DNA from: Diphasiastrum complanatum
Lineage: Eukaryota; Streptophyta; Lycopodiopsida; Lycopodiales; Lycopodiaceae
Assembly (NCBI GenBank): GCA_029204225.1
Contig: CM055095.1
Coordinates: forward strand, 53,793,944-53,857,943
DNA length: 64,000 nt
Direction of reading: 5' to 3'
Made by a program: the position numbers and the translations under genes. The notes below the pieces were generated by a model. That model was given only the letters and a program-made list of their open reading frames with translations, was not told the DNA's origin and did no database searches. Shown in pieces: positions 22,871-32,167 of this stretch. Within the stretch, counting starts at the first letter, position 1; each line of letters begins with the position of its first letter.

Positions 22871-23594
22871 TAACAAACTAAATGTTGCTACACTTCTCAC
22901 TATAGGAATTTTCAGAGGTTGAACTACCAAATCTAATTTGGAATCTTGCAACTGTATTTGAGATAGGTCTCAAATATTCCACCAATACAATGCAAACTAG
23001 ATCAACCTCTCAAAGTGAATTGGAGTATAGACAAATTTTGGTTCTTTCTTCTTTTGGCACGTGTTGAATGCTCAAAGACAACACTATTGACTCAAAAGAG
23101 CTCAAATTGTTTGAAGCAATGTGTTAAATGACTCAAAACTTTGTCTAGATCTCGAGTTTGTTGAATTGGTATACTCAAAAAATGGATTTAAATGTGTTGC
23201 TTCTCTTTACAATAGGAACCAAAAACAATTAGGTATTCTACCAAATCCTATGCAAAAACTTGCAACAGTTATGTGAGTTCTCACAACAGAAAATCAATCA
23301 CTTTGAATTTGGAAAATAGACTCTTCTAGCTTTCCAACAAGCTATAATGTCACTACTTTGGATCTAACGTCAAGGAAATAGAATGAAATGAAGTACTCTG
23401 ATTTTCACAAGTGTGAAAAATCAGAATTTCGTACAACCTGTATTCAGACCTGAAAGTATCAATTCTAACCTCATTCATCCAAAAACTGTTCAAGAATAAA
23501 TAGCAGAAAAAGTGCTAAATAAACAACTTCCTAGCTTGAATTGTCACAAAACTCTTCATACACCTGATGTTAGTAGCATTCAAAGCATGGTATG
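22870..23594 (-). other. Copia G leader
   Basis: Non-coding sequence between Gag start and primer site; no credible reading frame. Leader phrases (CACACGTGTGAAA type) are like those of neighbouring copia-type leaders. Confidence 0.45.
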
Positions 23595-23606
23595 GCTCTG
23601 ATACCA
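23595..23606 (-). promoter_or_regulatory. Copia G primer-binding site (tRNA-iMet)
   Basis: Minus-strand TGGTATCAGAGC directly abuts the LTR that starts at 23607 (TGTGAAAAATCC on the plus strand). Confidence 0.88.
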
Positions 23607-23995
23607 TGTGAAAAATCCAGCAACTTCACACGTGTGGGGAACCACAACAATAATTGAATGATCTTTACCATGCTTTATGGTGGCACACAAATCACCTGTA
23701 GAGTAATACTACAATCTACTACAATCTACCAACAGATCTGAGGCTAGAGCACAATCTAGATGCTACAGATCAAAGCTTCATTAATTCCTCACAAATAGGG
23801 AAAGTACACAAGCAAAATAATGTATGAAGAAGACACCAATCTTCAGTCAGGGAGAGAATACAATTACAAGCAAAATAGAATGAGATCCAATTCTGACATT
23901 ATGACCTTATCAAAGCTTGATTCATCATTAGAAATGAATGAGAAGCATATGTACATATATAGGAGAGCCTAAATTCGTGGTACTACTAGCATTCA
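23607..23995 (-). repeat. Copia G 5' LTR
   Basis: About 385 bp from the primer site to the start of Helitron coding near 24000. The outer border is uncertain within about 10 bp (several CA dinucleotides). The 3' LTR is missing, so no TSD can be tested. Confidence 0.6.
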
Positions 23996-24000
23996 ATGCA

Positions 24001-25016
24001 TTCCCTAAACCTCATTATCGACGAGATGTCCATGATGACCACACAGATATTATGTCTTGTTGTGCTCCAAATAAATCAAATAAAATCCACTTCATGCAAT
24101 GCGCCTTTTAAAAATTATATTCTATTACTGGTCAGTGATCATGCACAATTGCTAGCAATATGCAGACATCGAACAGAAAGTCTATGCTCAATATATCACA
24201 TTTCGACATCTGTATATTGGAAAATGGCTACTCAAATGCATTTGAGTCACTCGATTAGACATTCATCTGACACCTTGTACCTATCATTTTTTAACACAAT
24301 AAGATTTCGAAAACCCACATTGCAAGAGATTGACAATACGTTGAACATACAAATTGTTCCAGAAGACCAGCTCTTCCAAATGATTAACTCTGATGTCACA
24401 ATCATATGTACACACAAAGAAAATGTAAGAAAATTTAACAAATACGCATTGCAAAAAATCTTTCAAGAAAATGACATTACAGAGGTGCCCGTGAAAACAA
24501 ATGCAGCAGACAACACGGAATTGAAATCATGGCTTGAAGATCATACATTCCACCAACTAGAAGAAATTGCCAAGAATGCAAAGATAATGGTTCTTTCAAA
24601 TTTGGACATACAAAATGGTGTTGTCAATGGAGCAACGAGAACAATCGAAGACTTCCATGTGGTCCAAAAATGGCAAGGAAATAGACTCTATTTCGATAAA
24701 ACTCGATGCAACCAAAACAAAAATAAAAATCACTCCATCCACAGTGCACAAAATTAGATACGATTCAAAAACCTACTATAAATGTACCTTCCCGCTGGCA
24801 TTGGCATATGCTATCACAGCCCATAAATCCCAAGGCACAATGATACATGGCACCGCCATACTTGACATTCAAAAAACATTTTGTCCAGGCCTAGCCTATG
24901 TGATATTGTCTCGAGTCACCAAACGAGAACACATATTCATTACACGTAAATTGACTTGTGACGATTTTGATCCAATATCACCTATTGTAAGTCAAGAAAA
25001 CATTTCGTCAATGTAA
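24001..25016 (+). pseudogene. Helitron PIF1-type helicase, C-terminal part
   Basis: The open part starts at Walker B (LIIDEMSMMT) and carries motif III (SDHAQLLAICRH where intact copies have GDHAQLP), the AHKSQGT motif and the closing YVILSRVTKREHIFI. This is the second half of the helicase that unwinds DNA in Helitron rolling-circle transposition. A frameshift lies near 24660-24690, and the Walker A half is absent at the 5' edge, cut by copia G's LTR. The Gly-to-Ser and Pro-to-Leu changes in motif III also point to decay. Together with 3706-4692 it would cover much of one Helitron protein, but a middle section is missing. Confidence 0.85.
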
Positions 25017-25163
25017 TTTCTACCTATCAACACAACTTCGATGTCATGCCTTTCATGGAATTGAATCAGTTGCGTGCGTTTTCTTAAATTTGTCTGTAGT
25101 ATTTATTTTTCATGTTCACATGCTTTGCCATTTTTTTCTTCAGTTTGAAAATAGGTCATCGAC

Positions 25164-26611
25164 ATGGCAGCACATGAAATTACAGAGGCGGAAGAGGTAC
25201 ATCATTTCCATTTTGTTCATTCGTCTAAATGCAATGTCCCAAAATATATATGTGTAGCTTTTTGCTTTCTATTTAGTCACAACGATTGATATTCCCAAAG
25301 TCTTTGATGGTTATTTCGAAAACTGAAAGACGAAACAAGAAGATCACAACTTGTGACCTCTGAGCAACTTGATGAGGTACGTATTTATCCCTCCACACAA
25401 CAGATGTTTCTCTTGAATGCATGTGGGATTGAACCGAGCAAATACAAAAATGGCTTCCACAACAGCTACACAGTGAGCACCTTTATTACATCACAAAAAC
25501 ATGCTAGAGAAGCTTATGTGCATCAACATCATGGAGATCCCATAGAAGGTACAAACTTGTATTTATTTTCTTTTTGTACACATTTTTTTATGGTGTTTGT
25601 TATTAACATTTTCATCTTATGAAAATTTCATGATTCCCATGTTGTGTTTCCAGGATTTCTAAAGCATTTTTACAAGTTTGCGATTTCAATTCCAAGCTCA
25701 ATACAAACAAATCGAGCTACTATTCAGCATTTTGAGGCCCACTCTGACAAGGGATATTATGCGATCCGGAATTTGTACTTCGGATATAATATCGCAGTTT
25801 TTGATTGGAGAGAGACGACCCGCGCAAAATTGAATGCTATTAGCAATGATATTGACAGGCAGCTTGGGCACATCTCAGAAACAGGAGTGCGCCTCACTGA
25901 TGGCCCAATCTCCATTGATAATTGTGTTGAAAATCCTCGAGAGAGAGATCCTTGACACACCAACCATTACAACAACTGATTCACAAGTTTGCAATTTGCA
26001 ACGACGCTAAATTATGTTATATTATACATGCAACTTATTGTGCATCTAAATATTCATTGCATACTGACAAATAACAGCCCATGGATCTCTTGGCAACAAA
26101 CAACTCAACCACCATCTTCCAACATCGAGGTATGCATGCAAAACTATAATCTGTGTTCTTCAATTCAACACGAATCTTGTTCCACCATGAAAAACCTCAT
26201 AATGAAATGACATCTTTCTTGCAGGACCCCTCACATCCACCTTCAAAAAGGCCACGAACAAGCACATCACACTATACAAAATAGCATCACGTGTCGACAA
26301 GTTGGTTTACATCGGACAAACTACCGACTTCAATAGGCGTGTGCAAGAACGCACTCGAAAGCCACCCAACAAAATGCTTTTAGCCAATACGCATGCTAGT
26401 CTTTTTTATGCCTTTCATGTTGACATACTAGAAATTGTCGAAGATCGTTCGATTGCAAATAGATAGAGAACTTTTATATCAAGATGTACAAATCTCAGAA
26501 CATGAAACTTTGCAACAACTTGGCTGGTCACCCTTCAAGCTCGCGCAAATATTGGTACCTAAAACGACCCTCCCGCATATGAGAAAACTTCAAATAAACA
26601 TTCGTTTGTAA
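25164..26611 (+). pseudogene. Intron-containing frame ending in a GIY-YIG nuclease-like domain
   Basis: Splice-like signals tie several open stretches together. ATG 25164 ends at donor 25197, with acceptor at 25276. The stretch to 25548 ends at a GT donor, with a TTTCCAG acceptor at 25653 and matching phase. A 52-nt exon 26078-26129 (GTATGC donor) joins an exon starting at 26225 (TTCTTGCAG acceptor), also in phase. The last exon has LYKI, then VYIGQT and an Arg-rich helix (DFNRRVQERT), the GIY-YIG pattern. After a TAG at 26464 another frame gives RELLYQD, where the family has its metal-binding Glu. Further breaks lie near 25325 and 25953. It sits 150 bp after the Helitron helicase, same strand. 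The N-terminal part is unrecognised. It may be a second Helitron gene, a captured gene or another element. Confidence 0.55.
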
Positions 26612-26972
26612 ATATTTGGTAGTTTTAATTCATGTTACTCTTTGTTTGGCTTTACCATGTTTTTGTTATGCTTTGTGCTTGAAATGGCATGTTAATCAAA
26701 TTCGTTAATCATCCTAGTTTTTGTTATACTCTTGCGCTTAAAATGGCATGTTAGTCAAATTCGTTAATCATCCTAGTTGGCTCACTTGTACTTTTGCGTT
26801 TCTACGCCCTATGCTGGTGGGACAAAATTGCGTTGCTAGTTCACAATCCCGTTCTAAACACGCTCGTATTACCAATCGCACCAAACTTTTGGCTTCCCCC
26901 GCAATGTGCTCGCTTACAATTGCCAACTGCCGAATCGTATTCATGTACGTGGAGATTGTAGAAAGGGGCAGC
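26612..26972. other. Flank with a 60-bp duplication; no gene
   Basis: Near 26640-26780 a phrase with GTTATGCTTTGTGCTTGAAATGGCATGT recurs about 60 bp later with changes, each ending AATTCGTTAATCATCCTAG. The rest is unremarkable and ends in GCAGC, the target duplicated by element L. Confidence 0.6.
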
Positions 26973-28288
26973 TGTTGTAAAGCTACCTTTACAAGCTTTA
27001 CTTCCGGCGCCATCGGCGCCAGCTATGTCCCCGGCGCCAGCAGCGCCCCTGCTGCTCCCGGCGCCAACGGCGCCGGCGCCGCTCCCGGCGCCACTGTGAC
27101 CAGAATCCAGCCGGCGCCAAGTTCCTATGGCTGAAAATCTTTGATCGGTTCTAGCGAAGTCCAGAGAGCTCAGATCGATGTGCAATCACCTCACACGATC
27201 TAGGCATGATTAAAGGAAGCCTGGGGATCAATAAAATCTAGAGAGAGAAAACGACTTTCTAGAAAGAGAAAATCCTAGAGAGAGAAAAACGTGCTTTACC
27301 AGCTTGGGTAGAGTGCTTGGTATGAGGGGGGGTGCCGAATCACACCAATACTATAGGGGAGTGCGGGTTGCGACTCAGGGCGAGCTCCAACCAAGTCTCA
27401 GCCTCCCTTGCTGGAATGTTGTCATGGCTCTCGCCTTGGCATGCTAGCGCCCCGGAGACTAGGGTCGGTCACACACTTGAAATGTAACCTTCTCAGATTT
27501 ATCAATAAAGTGGGATTTTCCTCAAACTGACTCTGATTACCTTCTGGGTTTCAGTGTTCGGTAAAAGCGCCAGTTGTAAGGCCGCTTTCAAAATTTTTAA
27601 CTTGGCACATAGCTGAGGGTCGTATCCCGGGACGCCAGCGGTATGCCGTCGGGACCATTCGGTCCGTGGCGCCAGCGGTATGCTGTCGGGACCATTTGGT
27701 CCAAGAACTGGTTGTTTCCATATCTGTCGCGGCTTGTGGTTCTGAGTGTTCCTTGCATGAACGTGAATGGGTTAAGCTCTTGGGGAACGGGCTCTAACCT
27801 GTCGGCTGAGTTGGATGGCTTGCTTGGGTGGATGTTACCTGTTTATGGCTGTCCAGTCTGGCGTGGCGCCAGGTTGGCTTCCAGCGCTCGTGACGAAGCT
27901 TTCAGTTGGTTAAGTCTGATGTAAGTCAGACCGCTTGCTTGGAATGGATGTTACTCGTTTGTAACAAAGCTTTCAGTTGGTTAAGTCTGATGTAAGTCAG
28001 ACCGCTTGCTTGGAATGGATGTTACTCGTTTGTAACGAAGCTTCGAGTTGGTTAAGTTTGATGTATGTCGGGCGGCTTGCTTGGAGGGAAGTCACCCACG
28101 TCGGGACCCCCGATCTGGCATGGCGCCAGGTTGGATCTCAATGTTGGTCCTCGGAACTTGAAGTTGGTTAAGTCTGATCGTTGTTGGCGAGTTGGCTGCT
28201 TGTATGTCAAGTGGGTTCGGATGGCAAGAGTTGAAGGCTGGGAAGCTAAGTCGTGGTTCCCGGCTCCCTTTGGGATGCCTGCGCTACA
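26973..28288 (+). repeat. L 5' LTR
   Basis: 1316 bp. It contains eight GGCGCC palindromes in about 115 bp near 27005-27118, an AATAAA signal at 27504-27509, two 37-bp units each with a GGACC-ATTY-GGTCC hairpin (27652-27665 and 27689-27702), and three copies of a 70-71-bp unit starting at about 27901, 27972 and 28042. All of this recurs in the 3' LTR apart from three of the GGCGCC sites. Confidence 0.95.
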
Positions 28289-28290
28289 TG

Positions 28291-28302
28291 TGGTATCAGA
28301 GC
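28291..28302 (+). promoter_or_regulatory. L primer-binding site (tRNA-iMet)
   Basis: TGGTATCAGAGC begins two bases after the 5' LTR end and matches the 3' end complement of plant initiator methionine tRNA. Confidence 0.95.
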
Positions 28303-28374
28303 CGACTGGCCGGTCAGCTATGCGGATCTCACGGAAATGGCCACGGTTTGGGGTTCATCAAGACAACTGTTGTG

Positions 28375-28767
28375 CAAGGTGCTGCCCACAGTGTAAGCAC
28401 GGGTGCGTCCACGGTCGGGGTGGTCGGCAGAACGGGGGACTTGATGAGTCAAAGTGCTGCCCTTGAGGTGTAAGCACGGTCAGTTCTCGCGGTTCGGGCC
28501 TGGCGCTGTCTGCACGTAGGACGGATGAGGCAAAGTGCTGCCTAGGGAGGTGAAAGCACGGTCTGTACCTTGTGGGGTGCGGGGCGACATATTCGAACTG
28601 TACGGGTTAACCATTGATACAGAGATGCTGCTCGAATTCGGGTGTAAAGCACGGGTGGTTAGCTGCCGGTGCGGGATAGCTGCCGATCGTTTAGCTATAA
28701 GGGCTATCGACCAAAAAGTGGTGGGGCGTGACTGAGGCAATGTGCTGCTTAATGGTGAAAGCACGGA
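28375..28767 (+). repeat. Hairpin series downstream of the L primer site
   Basis: Five related segments of about 28-30 bp read CAAAGTGCTGCC, a short spacer, then GTGTAAGCACGG, with variation. In four the arms GTGCT and AGCAC are perfect inverted complements with 12-15-nt loops (28379-28400, 28454-28477, 28535-28559, 28742-28764). In the fourth segment (28625-28652) the arm is TGCT/AGCA. Start-to-start spacing is about 75, 81, 90 and 117 bp. Position between primer site and the rest of the RNA suggests a structured leader, perhaps for packaging or dimerisation; that role is inference. Confidence 0.75.
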
Positions 28768-29040
28768 TGGTTGGAGGGGTGTCCTATGTGGGCTGATTCT
28801 GTGATCGATTTGTATGGGCGCGGCCAGGCAAAGGTCCGTTGGCAGGACCATCTCAAAGGGGGACCTTGTCTTTGTTACTTGTTAGTAAACCTGCCTGAGT
28901 GTCTTACTTGTACGTATTCGTGGTGAGTCTTAGTACTCGTGCTTTGCCTGGTTTGCATGATTGCTTGTGATACAAGGAGCTGATGGCTCGAGAAGGAACC
29001 TTTTCTTTTGAAGGCTGATACCATCAAACAAAGAGGACTA

Positions 29041-29545
29041 CAGAATCTGTGGGGCGGATTTGCAGTTCAAGTACTCACACGTGAACGACAACGAAACGAC
29101 TCAATGTTTGCAAAGGATGGATGGCTAGCCTGTTTCTTAGGTTAGTTTCATTTGCGACAACGCCCACCAGACGCAAGCAGGAAGTCAAAAGTTGGAAAGG
29201 GCCATTTCAGAGGAGATCTTCTATGGAGCAGTTGGTCTTCATTTTGGGACGGCCACCTTCGGAACTGAAACTCACTGAGCATGAGCGATATCCAGAATCT
29301 GTGCGGCGGATTTGCAGTTCAAGTACTCGCACGTGAACGACAACGAAATGACTCAATGTTTGCAAAGGATGGATGGCTAGCCTGTTTCTTGGGTTAGTTT
29401 CATTTGCGACAACGCCCACCAGACGCAAGCAGGAAGTCAAAAGTTGGAAAGGGCAATTTCAGGGGAGATCTTCTATAGCAGTTGGTCTTCATTTTTGGGA
29501 CGGCCACCTTCGGAACTGAAACTCACTGAGCATGGGTGATATCCA
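29041..29545 (+). repeat. 252-bp tandem duplication inside L
   Basis: Two consecutive near-identical copies begin with CAGAATCTGTG at 29041 and 29293. They differ at a handful of positions and a few small gaps. A third partial start (CCAGTATCAG near 29540) follows. Confidence 0.9.
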
Positions 29546-30864
29546 GTATCAGTTGGGTTTTTCCTCAAAGGGGAAAAGACTAGGATCCTCTTCAGAGATT
29601 GGCAACAAGTTGGATCGAGCCATAATCCTAGCAGATGGGAAGCAAAGTGTTGGAAAGGCTTTTTGTCCGAAGAACTCTACTCTAAGTCCGATCAGCTTAT
29701 TTATTAAGTGGAGGGGAACTATCACACACACCTCTCTCTTGGGGCAAATTTTGAATGAAAGTTGATCAAAATGGGGGCAAATTCAAGGTGACCTAGCCAT
29801 ACTCACACGAGGAGACTGGCGAACTTTGGACCTAATAAGTTGACAAGTTTTTGTTGTGGAAAGGAAAGTTTGTTATAGGCTTTCTCTGGACCAGCAATGA
29901 TGAGGAAACATATGAGTACGCTGGCTTGTGTTACGTGTAAGGCAGCTGATCAATGAAGGAACTGAGAAAGTTGAGTCTTGCATGAGAGACTTGGTATTTC
30001 GAACGAACGCTAAGGGACAGTTCGCGTTGAGATCGGACTAGTGCAAACTCTGGGTGCATGTGTCTGATTCAAAGAGAGCTACTTGAAGCCAAGCTCGATG
30101 TACACTTCTTGTTTTGACTGTGAGGCAACTGACCAGTGATGGAATTATGAAAGTCAAGTTTTGCGCGACGGACATGGTGCTTCAAACAAACGCGAAGAGA
30201 TAGTTCGGATGCGGATCAAATTGGTGCGACCCTTTGGCTTTCCACGAGGTCAATGGTTACATTTGGGCTGATTCAAAGAGCTACTTCAAGCTAAGTGAGA
30301 GGTGCATTTCAGAGTACTCAATCTTTGCCTACCTTAAAGAGCCAAGATGGAAAAGTATCAAGATCAGGCTGGGACAAGGAGAGAAATCAAGGTGCAGAAG
30401 CAACAAGGCACGAAGTGGACCATAAAGTGTGCAATCAAACGATAAATCCTTCGGCTCAGGGAGCCTTGATACTTGTGCGGAACTGAACAAATCTGGAGCT
30501 CAGGGAGCTCAACACAAAGTGCATCAAGGACAAATCAGGAGCTCAAAGGAGTTCCAAAGTCGAAAGTCAGAAGCGACAGGGGCGAACATTTCAAAGAAAG
30601 GCCTCTGTCACCAGTTAATAAGGTTCTCGGGTTTTACGAAAGCGATATCAAATCTACGCTTTTCCCAGACAAAGATATATTTTCAAGTTATGTAATTTTT
30701 CAGTACAAAGAGCTGAGCCTCCGACTTGTGGTGTGCCAGCTTCAATGTTAATAAAAAGTGGCCAGTAAATTGAGTACTGTGCCAAGTAGCTTAAATGTAT
30801 AGTAATTTTAATTGGGAGACACCTTTACTTTAATCTGACATCTGATGAGGACATCAGATTTTAT
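29546..30864 (+). other. L internal region, rest: no recognised gene
   Basis: Open frames of up to 92 codons occur (for example 29532-29765 and 30429-30751). None has a recognisable motif, and several overlap in different frames. Two related phrases about 120-130 bp apart (CAACTGACCAGTGATGGAATTATGA near 30126 and CAGCTGATCAATGAAGGAACTGAGA near 29943) show this part also grew by older duplication. Confidence 0.5.
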
Positions 30865-30878
30865 AAAGGTGGGGTGGA
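30865..30878 (+). promoter_or_regulatory. L polypurine tract
   Basis: AAAGGTGGGGTGGA directly abuts the 3' LTR at 30879, where plus-strand DNA synthesis would be primed. Confidence 0.9.
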
Positions 30879-32167
30879 TGTTGTAAAGCTACCTTTACAA
30901 GCTTTACTTCCGGCGCCATCGGCGCCAGCTATGTCCCCGGCGCCAGCAGCGCCCCTGCTGCTCCCGGCGCCACTGTGACCAGAATCCAGCCGGCGCCAAG
31001 TTCCTATGGCTGAAAATCTTTGATCGGTTCTAGCGAAGTCCAGAGAGCTCAGATCGATGTGCAATCACCTCACACGATCTAGGCATGATTAAAGGAAGCC
31101 TGGGGATCAATAAAATCTAGAGAGAGAAAACGACTTTCTAGAAAGAGAAAATCCTAGAGAGAGAAAAACGTGCTTTACCAGCTTGGGTAGAGTGCTTGGT
31201 ATGAGGGGGGGTGCCGAATCACACCAATACTATAGGGGAGTGCGGGTTGCGACTCAGGGCGAGCTCCAACCAAGTCTCAGCCTCCCTTGCTGGAATGTTG
31301 TCATGGCTCTCGCCTTGGCATGCTAGCGCCCCGGAGACTAGGGTCGGTCACACACTTGAAATGTAACCTTCTCAGATTTATCAATAAAGTGGGATTTTCC
31401 TCAAACTGACTCTGATTACCTTCTGGGTTTCAGTGTTCGGTAAAAGCGCCAGTTGTAAGGCCGCTTTCAAAATTTTTAACTTGGCACATAGCTGAGGGTC
31501 GTATCCCGGGACGCCAGCGGTATGCCGTCGGGACCATTCGGTCCGTGGCGCCAGCGGTATGCTGTCGGGACCATTTGGTCCAAGAACTGGTTGTTTCCAT
31601 ATCTGTCGCGGCTTGTGGTTCTGAGTGTTCCTTGCATGAACGTGAATGGGTTAAGCTCTTGGGGAACGGGCTCTAACCTGTCGGCTGAGTTGGATGGCTT
31701 GCTTGGGTGGATGTTACCTGTTTATGGCTGTCCAGTCTGGCGTGGCGCCAGGTTGGCTTCCAGCGCTCGTGACGAAGCTTTCAGTTGGTTAAGTCTGATG
31801 TAAGTCAGACCGCTTGCTTGGAATGGATGTTACTCGTTTGTAACAAAGCTTTCAGTTGGTTAAGTCTGATGTAAGTCAGACCGCTTGCTTGGAATGGATG
31901 TTACTCGTTTGTAACGAAGCTTCGAGTTGGTTAAGTTTGATGTATGTCGGGCGGCTTGCTTGGAGGGAAGTCACCCACGTCGGGACCCCCGATCTGGCAT
32001 GGCGCCAGGTTGGATCTCAATGTTGGTCCTCGGAACTTCAAGTTGGTTAAGTCTGATCGTTGTTGGCGAGTTGGCTGCTTGTATGTCAAGTGGGTTCGGA
32101 TGGCAAGAGTTGAAGGCTGGGAAGCTAAGTCGTGGTTCCCGGCTCCCTTTGGGATGCCTGCGCTACA
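30879..32167 (+). repeat. L 3' LTR
   Basis: 1289 bp, matching the 5' LTR almost base for base. It lacks 27 bp around three GGCGCC sites and has a C for G change near 32039. Confidence 0.95.

Larger units (their letters stand above)
26973..32167 (+). mobile_element. Young non-coding LTR retrotransposon L (LARD-like)
   Basis: A structurally complete 5.2-kb element: 5' LTR 26973-28288, tRNA-iMet primer site 28291-28302, 2.6-kb internal region, polypurine tract 30865-30878, 3' LTR 30879-32167. It is flanked by a perfect 5-bp target duplication GCAGC (26968-26972 and 32168-32172). LTRs start TGTTG and end CTACA. They differ by one 27-bp indel and very few substitutions, so insertion is recent. 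The internal region has no gag or pol; short frames there match nothing I know. It must rely on proteins from a partner element. GC content is clearly above the surrounding copia DNA. Confidence 0.95.

Noticed and set aside
25377-25403. Possible intron with GTACGT donor and ACAACAG acceptor
   Set aside because: Only about 27 bp, below any functional plant intron; the frame is open through it.
26748-27185. Ala/Gly/Pro-rich frames on both strands in the L 5' LTR
   Set aside because: They are by-products of the GGCGCC cluster; the 3' LTR copy changes their length and nothing else supports a protein.
27643-28171. Frames of 64-133 codons repeated in both L LTRs
   Set aside because: They are identical in both places only because the LTRs are recent copies; they cross tandem repeats and show no domain.
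28261-28302. A tRNA gene at the L primer site
   Set aside because: Only the 12-bp complement of the tRNA 3' end is present; there is no cloverleaf.
28375-28767. Repeats with spacers resembling a CRISPR array
   Set aside because: The repeats are degenerate, spacing varies from about 75 to 117 bp, and the setting is a eukaryotic LTR element.
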